Of a DNA stretch of 29,337 bases, positions 15,538-22,961 are shown one piece after another. The stretch is from UBA12202 sp049595035 (GTDB lineage Bacteria; Pseudomonadota; Alphaproteobacteria; Puniceispirillales; UBA1172), in assembly GCA_049595035.1 (NCBI GenBank), contig JBMYKD010000022.1:1-29337 (forward strand), read 5' to 3'. Below the pieces are notes generated by a model. That model had not been told where the DNA came from, searched no databases, and saw nothing but the letters and a program-made list of their open reading frames with translations. Made by a program: the position numbers and the translations under genes. How positions within the stretch are numbered: position 1 is the first letter of the stretch; every line of letters begins with the position of its first letter.

Positions 15538-16692
15538 TCAGGCAGTGATCGCTTTTATCTGACTTTTCCGCAAACGTTCTGATGCGGTTTTCAGCTGGCC
15601 ACATGCAGCAAGGATATCTTCGCCTCTGGGCGTGCGGATAGGGCTGGCATACCCGGCTTTCATGACAATCGCGGCAAAGCTGTCAATGCGGTCATCTGTT
15701 GATCGTTCATAGCCACTTCCCGGCCATGGATTAAAGGGGATCAGATTAATTTTAGATGGTATTCCCTTGATCAGTTTTACCAGTGATCGCGCTTCGGCAT
15801 CGCTGTCATTGATCCCGTCAAGCATAACATATTCCCATGTAATCCGGCGCGCATTGGATAGTCCCGGATACTGCCGGCAGGCGTCAATCAGGGCTTTCAA
15901 AGGGTATTTGCGATTGATTGGGACTAATATATCACGCAACTCATCATTGGTGGCATGTAATGATATGGCCAGATTAACCCCTAATTCTTCTCCGCACCGC
16001 ATGATTTCAGGCACAATACCAGAGGTCGATAGCGTAATCCGCCGTTTGGACAACCCGATGCCTTCACCACTCATGATAATTTTTAATGCCTTGGCCACGT
16101 TGTCATAGTTAAATAAGGGTTCGCCCATACCCATCATGACGATATTAGTCAGCCGTCTGCCATCTTGGGTGGCTGGCCATTCCCCCAGTTCATCCATGGC
16201 AATCAGCACTTGGCCAGTGATTTCCGCCACTGTCAGATTACGGACTAGCCGCTGTGTGCCAGTATGACAAAATGTACAGGTCAGGGTGCAACCAATCTGG
16301 GATGATACGCAAAGTGTGCCCCTATCTGCGTCAGGGATATAAACAGCTTCGGCTTCGTTCCCATCGGCAAAACGGAGTAACCATTTAATGGTACCATCTG
16401 TTGATTTCTGCCGGCTGGTGATGGTCGGGCGGGTAATCATCATCTGTTCGGACAGGCGTTCACGCACTGGTTTGCCCAAATCAGTCATATCCTCAAATCG
16501 GGTTAGGCCATGCCGCCATACCCAGCGCCATATCTGTTTTGCTCGAAAACTAGGCAGACCTAATGCTTTGATGGCTTCATTCAGATCATCGGCATCACAT
16601 CCGGTTAAATCCATAAGGGGTTGTGATGCAGTGTTGGCCCCACCGGAGCTAATATCAACCTGATCAGGGGATGGGTAACTCACTTTGGGCAT
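15538..16692 (-). CDS. rlmN: 23S rRNA A2503 / tRNA A37 C2-methyltransferase, radical SAM
   Basis: RlmN methylates C2 of adenosine 2503 in 23S rRNA and adenosine 37 in some tRNAs. At 384 residues it is the usual length. The radical-SAM cluster cysteines are Cys135, Cys139 and Cys142 in CTLTCTFC. The methyl-carrying cysteine is Cys364 in AACGQL, so both required cysteine sets are present. GMGEPLFNY, ITLSTSGIVP and ISLHATND are family motifs. The ATG overlaps the end of the upstream IalB-like gene by 13 bases, suggesting co-transcription. A later in-frame Met at residue 27 is possible but the long form fits the family. Confidence 0.97.
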   Translation of the reverse strand: MPKVSYPSPDQVDISSGGANTASQPLMDLTGCDADDLNEAIKALGLPSFRAKQIWRWVWRHGLTRFEDMTDLGKPVRERLSEQMMITRPTITSRQKSTDGTIKWLLRFADGNEAEAVYIPDADRGTLCVSSQIGCTLTCTFCHTGTQRLVRNLTVAEITGQVLIAMDELGEWPATQDGRRLTNIVMMGMGEPLFNYDNVAKALKIIMSGEGIGLSKRRITLSTSGIVPEIMRCGEELGVNLAISLHATNDELRDILVPINRKYPLKALIDACRQYPGLSNARRITWEYVMLDGINDSDAEARSLVKLIKGIPSKINLIPFNPWPGSGYERSTDDRIDSFAAIVMKAGYASPIRTPRGEDILAACGQLKTASERLRKSQIKAITA

Positions 16693-17210
16693 AATGTGTT
16701 GATAGCTTTATAGGCAGCAGTAAATCCGGAAAGAGAATAAATATCTATGGTTTTGTTGCCTCTGCTGGAAATGCCGGTAACGGTCAATTCCTTGCCGCGC
16801 CGCATGGCCGCAATCATTTTTGAAGCATCATTTTCATAAGCCCATGCATAATTACCATCAATATAGAGTTTATATGTTTTACCATCAATTTTGAAAATCA
16901 CTTCGGACTGGTCGCGATAACGATAGCCGGCATAGGTACTGATTTCATTCCGTGATCCATTACGGTGGGTGACGTATACGCGGGTTTGCCCACGATTATT
17001 GCGATCATATTCCCCTTTGAGCTGTTTAGGTGTGCTGGTCATAAAACACTGTTTCTGGCTACCACTGCCATGGGTGTGTGCTTCCCAGTCTTTGTGAATA
17101 CTTTCCGGTTCACTTGTAGATTGAGCATAGGCAGGGGTGATGGCCAGCATAGCTGCCATTACCAAAATCATCATATTTATACGCCACATATGCTTGGTTA
17201 ACTGGATCAT
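16680..17210 (-). CDS. Secreted IalB-like (invasion-associated locus B) family protein
   Basis: A periplasmic protein of 176 residues. A basic N-terminus, a hydrophobic stretch (MMILVMAAMLAITPAYA) and an Ala-x-Ala site before Gln form a Sec signal peptide. The mature part resembles the IalB family: DWEAH near the start, QCFMTSTPKQ, SEVIFKIDGKTYKLYIDG, AAMRRGKELTVTGISSRGN, DIYSLSGFTAAYKAI and a final Cys, so a disulfide is likely. The family is widespread in free-living alphaproteobacteria and its role there is unclear. I choose the ATG at 17210, with AAGG nine bases upstream, over an in-frame TTG at 17219. It runs into rlmN. Confidence 0.8.
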   Translation of the reverse strand: MIQLTKHMWRINMMILVMAAMLAITPAYAQSTSEPESIHKDWEAHTHGSGSQKQCFMTSTPKQLKGEYDRNNRGQTRVYVTHRNGSRNEISTYAGYRYRDQSEVIFKIDGKTYKLYIDGNYAWAYENDASKMIAAMRRGKELTVTGISSRGNKTIDIYSLSGFTAAYKAINTLCPK

Positions 17211-17315
17211 CTTTATCAACCTTTATCCGTTTTCCGTTGCTAAACTGTCAAAAATCAGGGGCAAGGGCAATCCCCCAACCGTATTTTCTTTCTAGTTTTT
17301 ATTTATAACTTTTTT

Positions 17316-17330
17316 TAGGAATTATTCCTA
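17316..17330. repeat. 15-base palindrome upstream of the IalB-like gene
   Basis: TAGGAAT-T-ATTCCTA is a perfect 7-1-7 inverted repeat in the 165-base gap between the IalB-like gene and the SpoU methyltransferase gene. A T run lies on the wrong side for an intrinsic terminator on the plus strand, and the minus strand gives an A run. It could be an operator of the IalB-like/rlmN unit. Confidence 0.35.
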
Positions 17331-17375
17331 TCAGCAATCATAAAAATATCCAGAATCTGAACCTGTTGCGGGTGT

Positions 17376-17918
17376 TTATTCATGTCGTTTATGCTTCCGC
17401 ACCCATAAAGGATCACCAAAGGCCGGTATTTCCGGTGTATCGGTGCCGCCACCGGGCATTAATGGTCTGGGGGCAAAACGTTCCATCGACTGCATACGAT
17501 CATATAATACCAGCGCCCCTGCGACCGCTAGATTAAGGGAAAACCGTGTTGGTATCTGTATCACATGATCACATAGCCCTAGCATGTTGTCACTTAATCC
17601 CATTCGTTCCGACCCCAGAATATAAGCTGCCATGCGGGGATGGCGAAAACTGGGCAAAAGATGGGCATCATCTGTTAATTCTATGCCGACCAGCTGGCAA
17701 CCCTGAGGCAAGCGAAAATCTTCTGTGCTATTAAACATGTGAAAGGGGAGTTGTTCAATCGCTTTGGAGGTATCGCTCTGAATAATCTCACGCTGGCTAA
17801 ATTCACCGCCAACCATAAACGCAAACGAAGCATGAAAGGCATGTGCGGTACGAATCACTGCACCAGCATTCCGCATCTTACTAACGCCTTCCACCCCTAA
17901 TGCTGAATAGCCACGCAT
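17376..17918 (-). CDS. TrmH/SpoU family RNA 2'-O-methyltransferase
   Basis: A SPOUT-class methyltransferase of 180 residues expected to add a 2'-O-methyl group to tRNA or rRNA using S-adenosylmethionine. The three SpoU motifs are visible: GVSKMRNAGAVIRTAHAF (motif 1, with its Asn and Arg), AAYILGSERMGLS (motif 2) and IPTRFSLNLAVAGALVLYDR (motif 3, SLN). There is no N-terminal RNA-binding extension, so it is the short type; the C-terminus is basic (WVRKHKRHE). The target nucleotide cannot be assigned. The start lies two bases after the stop of the PhhB-like gene, so the two form a unit. Confidence 0.92.
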   Translation of the reverse strand: MRGYSALGVEGVSKMRNAGAVIRTAHAFHASFAFMVGGEFSQREIIQSDTSKAIEQLPFHMFNSTEDFRLPQGCQLVGIELTDDAHLLPSFRHPRMAAYILGSERMGLSDNMLGLCDHVIQIPTRFSLNLAVAGALVLYDRMQSMERFAPRPLMPGGGTDTPEIPAFGDPLWVRKHKRHE

Positions 17919-17920
17919 GA

Positions 17921-18226
17921 TTAATGATTCAACTCGCCTGCTGTTTTATCCATGAATGTAGCCAAGGTCACATCCAGTCCGGTCAGGCCAGACGCGTCAT
18001 GGGTGGTCAGGGTGACATCAACTTTATGATAGACATTTGCCCATTCTGGATGATGGTTCATCTGCTCGGCTTTCATAGCTGCCATTGTCATGAAAGCAAA
18101 GGCTGATTTGAAATTCCTAAAGGTGAATTGCCGATGAATGGCTGTCTGATCCGGATTGGTATTCCAGTCAGGAAGCTGGGTGAGAGCTTGGTTTAATTCA
18201 TCGGGGCTAAGGCGTTCTTGAGTCAT
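17921..18226 (-). CDS. phhB: 4a-hydroxytetrahydrobiopterin (pterin-4a-carbinolamine) dehydratase
   Basis: A protein of 101 residues that dehydrates pterin-4a-carbinolamine formed by aromatic amino-acid hydroxylases. The active-site motif of the family is visible in EQMNHHPEWANVYHKVDVTLTTHD, with the two adjacent histidines and the later His. I choose the ATG at 18226 over an in-frame TTG at 18229; AGGA lies ten bases upstream. It leads the SpoU methyltransferase gene. No phenylalanine hydroxylase gene is in the window, which is common for this family, so the physiological partner is open. Confidence 0.94.
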   Translation of the reverse strand: MTQERLSPDELNQALTQLPDWNTNPDQTAIHRQFTFRNFKSAFAFMTMAAMKAEQMNHHPEWANVYHKVDVTLTTHDASGLTGLDVTLATFMDKTAGELNH

Positions 18227-18314
18227 CAATTTATCATCCTGTCATCTGTTTGTAGTCTGGCTTTATATCATTACTGAAAGTTGTGCCAGATTGCACCAAA
18301 TCAAAGCATCAGTA

Positions 18315-18343
18315 TTGCCATCATTTGATTTATCATCTATACC
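18315..18343 (+). promoter_or_regulatory. Predicted sigma-70-type promoter of argG
   Basis: TTGCCA (18315-18320) and TATACC (18338-18343) are separated by 17 bases. The expected start of transcription, seven bases beyond the -10, falls at about 18350, the A of the argG ATG. The message may therefore be leaderless or nearly so. Confidence 0.5.
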
Positions 18344-18349
18344 GCAGGC

Positions 18350-19582
18350 ATGACTGACACACCACAAATAAACAAAATCGTTCTTGCCTATTCTGGCGGT
18401 TTGGATACGTCTGTTATCTTGCGCTGGCTTCAGGATGTCAAGCGTGCCGAGGTTGTGACCTTTACGGCTGATATTGGACAGGGCGAAGATATAGAACCAG
18501 CCCGTGCAAAAGCCGAAGCGCTGGGCATTCGTGAAATATATATCGAAGATTTGCGCGAAGAGTTTGTGCGGGATTATGTGTTCCCGATGTTTCGTGCCAA
18601 CCCATTATATGAAGGGGAATATATGCTGGGCACGTCTATTGCCCGGCCGTTAATTGCCAAACGTCAGATTGAAATTGCAAGGGAAACCGGTGCGGATGCA
18701 GTTAGCCATGGCGCAACCGGCAAGGGTAATGATCAGGTGCGGTTTGAACTGGGCTATTATGCGCTTGCCCCTGAAATCAAAGTGGTAGCCCCATGGCGGG
18801 AATGGGATCTGACGTCACGCACCAAACTGATTGAATATGCCGAACAGCATCAGATCAAAATCCCCAAGGATAAACGCGGAGAAGCACCATTTAGCGTTGA
18901 TGCTAATCTGCTTCATATCTCGGCCGAAGGTAAAGTGCTGGAAGACCCTTGGGTTGAACCGGAAGAATATATTTATTCGCGAAGCGTATCGCCAATGGAT
19001 GCACCGGATACGCCAACGGAAATCACGATAGATTTTGTTGCTGGTGATCCGGTGGCGATAAATGGCCGTGATTTGTCACCTGCCCGTCTATTGGAAGAAC
19101 TGAATATCCTTGGCGGAAAAAATGGGATTGGTCGTGCTGATCTGGTCGAAAACCGGTTTGTCGGGATGAAATCCCGCGGGGTATATGAAACGCCGGGCGG
19201 CACTATTCTGCTTAAGGCCAGACGTGCTATGGAATCTATTACCCTTGATCGTAATGCCGGCCATGCCAAAGACGCCATGATGCCGCGTTATGCAGAATTG
19301 GTCTATAATGGGTTCTGGTTTGATCCGGAACGGGAAATGTTGCAGGCAGCCATAGATAGAAGCCAGTATAATGTGACAGGATGTGTCCGGCTCAAACTCT
19401 ATAAAGGGAATGTCATCATAACCGGACGGCAATCACCGCAATCGCTATATCAGCCTGATCTGGTAACATTCGAAGAAGGCGCGGCCGATTATGATCAGTC
19501 AGACGCCCATGGCTTTATCCGCCTTAATGCGTTGCGGTTGCGGGTCAATCGCATGATTGCGGATAGATCTTCTGATACCTGA
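18350..19582 (+). CDS. argG: Argininosuccinate synthase
   Basis: This cytosolic enzyme joins citrulline and aspartate with ATP to form argininosuccinate in arginine synthesis. At 410 residues it has normal length. The ATP-pyrophosphatase loop AYSGGLDTS is at 13-21, and the further family motifs SHGATGKGNDQVRFE, APWREWDL, YETPGGTILLKARRAME and the C-terminal TGRQSPQSLYQPDLVTFEE are all present. It is a single gene here, divergent from phhB. No clear intrinsic terminator lies between its stop and the convergent small gene. Confidence 0.98.
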   Translation: MTDTPQINKIVLAYSGGLDTSVILRWLQDVKRAEVVTFTADIGQGEDIEPARAKAEALGIREIYIEDLREEFVRDYVFPMFRANPLYEGEYMLGTSIARPLIAKRQIEIARETGADAVSHGATGKGNDQVRFELGYYALAPEIKVVAPWREWDLTSRTKLIEYAEQHQIKIPKDKRGEAPFSVDANLLHISAEGKVLEDPWVEPEEYIYSRSVSPMDAPDTPTEITIDFVAGDPVAINGRDLSPARLLEELNILGGKNGIGRADLVENRFVGMKSRGVYETPGGTILLKARRAMESITLDRNAGHAKDAMMPRYAELVYNGFWFDPEREMLQAAIDRSQYNVTGCVRLKLYKGNVIITGRQSPQSLYQPDLVTFEEGAADYDQSDAHGFIRLNALRLRVNRMIADRSSDT

Positions 19583-19609
19583 GTGCTAAAACAGTATTGT
19601 GATGTTGAC

Positions 19610-19834
19610 TTAATTTAAGCAGACAGGTTCGCTGACTGTGCCATCGGTGTTTACCTGTTTCAGGACAACAGAGCCAAATGGCGCCAGGGCGTAGCCAGTG
19701 TCATGTTTACCCGTCTGGCAAGGTGTTTTTGACACAAATTTATATTCTGCCATTCCGTTACTGTTTTTTGAAAATTCCTGATAGGGTTCTGAATTGACGG
19801 TGGCAATTAAAGCCAGAGCAATGATAATAGGCAT
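19610..19834 (-). CDS. Small secreted protein of unknown function
   Basis: A 74-residue protein I do not recognise. AAGGAG is seven bases before the ATG, strong support for translation. The first 15 residues are hydrophobic and end in a possible signal-peptidase site (ATVNS before EPY), so export to the periplasm is likely. Cys39 and Cys72 could form a disulfide in the small mature domain. It is convergent with argG and divergent from sodB. It may be a lineage-specific protein. Confidence 0.65.
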   Translation of the reverse strand: MPIIIALALIATVNSEPYQEFSKNSNGMAEYKFVSKTPCQTGKHDTGYALAPFGSVVLKQVNTDGTVSEPVCLN

Positions 19835-19851
19835 ATTGAAACTCCTTGTAA

Positions 19852-19902
19852 CGTAATTACTGTGAATAGTTCATTACGAATTAACCATCATATGATGTTG
19901 TT
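19852..19902. repeat. Palindrome cluster upstream of the small secreted gene
   Basis: Two symmetric elements lie in the 278-base divergent region between the small gene and sodB. CGTAAT (19852-19857) and ATTACG (19873-19878) form an inverted pair, and CATCATATGATG (19886-19897) is a perfect 12-base palindrome. They lie 18-63 bases before the small gene's start, where an operator would lie. The rest of the gap shows nothing else I can name apart from the repeat at 20065. Confidence 0.35.
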
Positions 19903-20064
19903 ATCATCACAAATTACTATCAGGCTTTGGCAGAATTTTTACCAAATTATGTCTAGTTTATGTCAATAGAGATGTAATCAGGGGCTTTTCGATTATGCGT
20001 TCATGCCCTATATATATGGATATGAAATAACACTGGTAGGTGACAATAATGCTCGCCTGATCAG

Positions 20065-20082
20065 TTGATCTTTTCAGATCAA
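20065..20082 (+). promoter_or_regulatory. Hairpin/inverted repeat in the sodB leader
   Basis: TTGATCT and AGATCAA form a perfect 7-base inverted repeat around the loop TTTC, ending 30 bases before the sodB ATG. It could be an mRNA hairpin or an operator. sodB is often iron- or redox-controlled in proteobacteria, but I cannot assign a regulator. Confidence 0.35.
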
Positions 20083-20112
20083 TAAGCCCCATAATCCAGA
20101 AGGAGAAATAAG

Positions 20113-20715
20113 ATGGCTTTTACTCTTCCCGACCTTCCTTATGCCTATGATGCGCTTGCCGCGGCTGGTATGAGCCAGGAAACACTAGAATTTCACCATG
20201 ACCTGCACCATAAGGCATATGTCGATAACGGCAATAAACTGCTAGAAGGTTCAGGCCATGAAGGCAAGTCCCTAGAAGATATCGTTGTTGCCACATATCA
20301 GCCGGGGGCATTGGTGCAATCCGGGCTGTTCAATAACGCATCCCAGCACTGGAATCACATTCAATTCTGGGAAATGATGGGGCCATCAGGACAGGCGATG
20401 CCATCTGAACTGGAAAGCGCATTGACAGAAAACTTTGGTTCTGTTGATGCATTCAAGGCGGAATTTTCTGCCGCTGGTGCCGGACAGTTTGGTTCCGGCT
20501 GGTGCTGGCTGGTGAAAGATAAGGATGGCTCGCTCAAGGTGACCAAGACCGAAAACGGCGTTAACCCGCTATGTTTCGGCCAGACAGCGTTGCTTGGATG
20601 TGATGTATGGGAACATTCCTATTATATTGATTTCCGCAACAAACGCCCCGCCTATCTGAGTAACTTTCTCGATAATCTGGTTAATTGGGAAAATGTAGCG
20701 TCACGCATGTCATAG
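20113..20715 (+). CDS. sodB: Superoxide dismutase, iron type
   Basis: This enzyme converts superoxide to oxygen and hydrogen peroxide. It has 200 residues and no signal peptide, so it acts in the cytosol. Metal ligands are His28 in EFHHDLHH, His82 in QHWNH, Asp164 and His168 in DVWEHSYY. Gln78 in NNASQ sits where iron enzymes place their outer-sphere glutamine, and the matching manganese-type glutamine near 149-151 is absent, so I call the iron type (residue rules from memory). AAGGAG is well placed before the ATG. It is monocistronic with its own terminator. Confidence 0.95.
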   Translation: MAFTLPDLPYAYDALAAAGMSQETLEFHHDLHHKAYVDNGNKLLEGSGHEGKSLEDIVVATYQPGALVQSGLFNNASQHWNHIQFWEMMGPSGQAMPSELESALTENFGSVDAFKAEFSAAGAGQFGSGWCWLVKDKDGSLKVTKTENGVNPLCFGQTALLGCDVWEHSYYIDFRNKRPAYLSNFLDNLVNWENVASRMS

Positions 20716-20743
20716 ATAATGTGGCGAATAAATCATAAGCTTG

Positions 20744-20776
20744 AGGCCTGATAGCAATATCAGGCCTTTGTTTTTA
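20744..20776 (+). terminator. Intrinsic terminator of sodB
   Basis: A perfect 10-base-pair stem (AGGCCTGATA and TATCAGGCCT) closed by a GCAA tetraloop (20744-20767) is followed by a T-rich tail to 20776. It starts 29 bases after the sodB stop. Confidence 0.93.
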
Positions 20777-20799
20777 TGGCTATATGTGATGATTGCGGC

Positions 20800-20830
20800 T
20801 TGACCCCAAGCATGGTGCTGGCGATAGTAT
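20800..20830 (+). promoter_or_regulatory. Predicted promoter of gabD
   Basis: TTGACC (20800-20805) is followed after 17-19 bases by GATAGT/TAGTAT (20823-20830). It lies directly after the sodB terminator and about 37 bases before the gabD ATG, so gabD has its own promoter. Confidence 0.5.
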
Positions 20831-20866
20831 GATTAAGAACACAACACATACAATTGAGGAATTATT

Positions 20867-22315
20867 ATGAAACTTTCTGATCCTTCGCTTCTGAAAACGG
20901 ATGCCTATATCAACGGTAAGTGGGTTGATGCAGGCGGTAAAACTATTGCGGTGACCAACCCTGCCACGGGTGCGGTTATAGCCAATGTTGCTGATCATGG
21001 GGCAGAAATGACCAGAACAGCGATTGAAGCGGCGGAAGTCGCACAAAAGAAATGGGCGGCCCTGACAGCCAAGGAACGTGCTGTGATTATGCGCCGCTGG
21101 TTCAATCTTATCATGGAAAATCAGGAAGACCTGGCACAGATATTAACCGCTGAAATGGGCAAGCCATTGGCAGAAGCACGGGGTGAGGTGGCCTATGGTG
21201 CGTCATTTATCGACTGGTTTGCCGAAGAAGGCCGCCGTGTTACCGGTGATGTATTGATGCCGCATCAGTCTGATAAGCGGCTGGTCGTGATGAAACAGCC
21301 GATTGGCGTTTATGGGGCGATTACGCCGTGGAACTTTCCTAATGCCATGATCACCCGTAAGGTCGGGCCGGGTATGGCGGCGGGATGTGCAGGCGTGGTA
21401 AAACCAGCCAAGCAAACGCCGCTTTCTGCTCTTGCTCTGGCTGAACTGGCTGATCGGGCAGGTGTTCCGGCAGGTGTGCTGAATGTTCTTAACGGGAGCA
21501 GTGCTTCTGCCATTGGAACGGAAATTTGCACAAATCCGATTGTTCGCAAAGTCACCTTCACCGGATCAACCGAAATTGGCCGTGTGCTGATGAAACAATC
21601 GGCAGATACGATTAAGAAAGTTAGCATGGAATTGGGCGGAAACGCCCCGCTGATTGTTTTTGATGATGCGGATTTAAGTGTAGCGGTACCAGAAGCTCTG
21701 GCTTCAAAGTTTCGTAACGCTGGCCAGACATGTGTCTGTGCCAACCGGATTTTTGTTCAGGATGGCATTTATGATGAATTTGCCGCCGCTATGGCCGCTG
21801 AAGTCGCCAAGATGAAGCTGGGTAATGGTGCTGATGATGGTGTTACCATGGGGCCGCTTATTGATGAACAAGGTCTGCAAAAAGCCGAAGAACATGTAGT
21901 AAATGCGGTTAGTGGCGGTGCGAAGACACTAATTGGCGGTAACCGGTCTAATCTTGGGTCGACATATTTTGAACCAACGGTGCTAACCGATGTGACGCAG
22001 GATATGCAGATTTTCCGCGAAGAAACATTTGGCCCTGTGGCACCATTATTCCGTTTCAAGACAGAAGAAGAAGTGATTGCTCTGGCTAATGATACGATTT
22101 TTGGACTAGCCGCGTATTTCTTTGCTAAGGATATGTCGCGTGTCTGGCGTGTGGCCGAACAACTGGAATATGGAATTGTATCTGTAAATACAGGCATCTT
22201 TTCTAATGAGATTGGCCCATTTGGTGGTATCAAGCAATCCGGTGTTGGCCGCGAAGGCAGCCGTTACGGGATCGAGGAATATATGGAAATGAAATATATG
22301 TGCCTTGGCGTATAA
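20867..22315 (+). CDS. gabD: NAD(P)-dependent succinate-semialdehyde dehydrogenase
   Basis: An aldehyde dehydrogenase of 482 residues, matching the GabD length. It oxidises succinate semialdehyde to succinate in the 4-aminobutyrate route. Catalytic residues are Cys289 in GQTCVCANR, Glu255 in SMELGG and Asn156 in PWNFPNAM; FTGSTEIG and FGPVAPLFRF are further family segments. The second cysteine two residues after the nucleophile is the usual GabD form. GAGGAATT precedes the ATG. Related semialdehydes such as malonate semialdehyde, a possible product of acrylate metabolism, are not excluded as side substrates, but that is only an inference from the neighbourhood. Confidence 0.92.
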   Translation: MKLSDPSLLKTDAYINGKWVDAGGKTIAVTNPATGAVIANVADHGAEMTRTAIEAAEVAQKKWAALTAKERAVIMRRWFNLIMENQEDLAQILTAEMGKPLAEARGEVAYGASFIDWFAEEGRRVTGDVLMPHQSDKRLVVMKQPIGVYGAITPWNFPNAMITRKVGPGMAAGCAGVVKPAKQTPLSALALAELADRAGVPAGVLNVLNGSSASAIGTEICTNPIVRKVTFTGSTEIGRVLMKQSADTIKKVSMELGGNAPLIVFDDADLSVAVPEALASKFRNAGQTCVCANRIFVQDGIYDEFAAAMAAEVAKMKLGNGADDGVTMGPLIDEQGLQKAEEHVVNAVSGGAKTLIGGNRSNLGSTYFEPTVLTDVTQDMQIFREETFGPVAPLFRFKTEEEVIALANDTIFGLAAYFFAKDMSRVWRVAEQLEYGIVSVNTGIFSNEIGPFGGIKQSGVGREGSRYGIEEYMEMKYMCLGV

Positions 22316-22361
22316 GATTCTGGTAAGACTATATTATATCAGGGATGAGGGTTGAAAGATC

Positions 22362-22937
22362 ATGGGTGATGATGCCGTAAGCGGTAAAGCCGACACAGAA
22401 GAATTGCCTGACTATGAGGTAGATATCCTCATTCCTGAATCGGAAATAGCGGCACGCGTTAATGCCCTGGCGCGGGATATCAATGCCCATTATCGCGGTA
22501 CCAGAAAGCTGGTCGTTGTCGGTTTATTGCGTGGTTCATTCATCTTTATTGCTGATTTGGTGCGGCGACTTGATCTACCGGTTGAGGTGGATTTTATGAC
22601 CGTATCCAGTTATGGCAAAGCCATGGTATCCAGCCGTGACGTCCGCATTCTGAAAGACCTTGAAGGAGATATCATAGGGACGGATGTGCTGGTGGTTGAG
22701 GATATTATTGATACAGGCCATACGCTTCATCAGGTGCTGGAAATCCTGCAAACGCGGCAACCTAAAAGTCTTGAGGTATGTTGCCTGCTCAATAAACCGT
22801 CCCGGCGGGAAGCCGATGTCAAGGCGCGCTGGATCGGCTTTGATATTCCGGATGCGTTTGTGGTTGGTTACGGGATTGACTATGCCCAGAATAACCGCCA
22901 CCTGCCCCATATAGGTGCGGTCAGGGTTAAGAGGTGA
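22362..22937 (+). CDS. hpt: Hypoxanthine phosphoribosyltransferase
   Basis: This enzyme salvages hypoxanthine or guanine with PRPP to form IMP or GMP. It has 191 residues. The PRPP-binding motif is visible in VLVVEDIIDTGHTL, preceded by VVGLLRGSFIFIADLVRR and DFMTVSSYG, and followed by the Lys and aromatic residues of CCLLNKPSRREADV and DAFVVGYGIDY. The N-terminus is about 15 residues longer than in many relatives and acidic. It follows gabD by 46 bases on the same strand and is convergent with dddP, 24 bases away. Confidence 0.95.
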   Translation: MGDDAVSGKADTEELPDYEVDILIPESEIAARVNALARDINAHYRGTRKLVVVGLLRGSFIFIADLVRRLDLPVEVDFMTVSSYGKAMVSSRDVRILKDLEGDIIGTDVLVVEDIIDTGHTLHQVLEILQTRQPKSLEVCCLLNKPSRREADVKARWIGFDIPDAFVVGYGIDYAQNNRHLPHIGAVRVKR

Positions 22938-22961
22938 TTGTGGCCTAACAACCCCAGCCTA

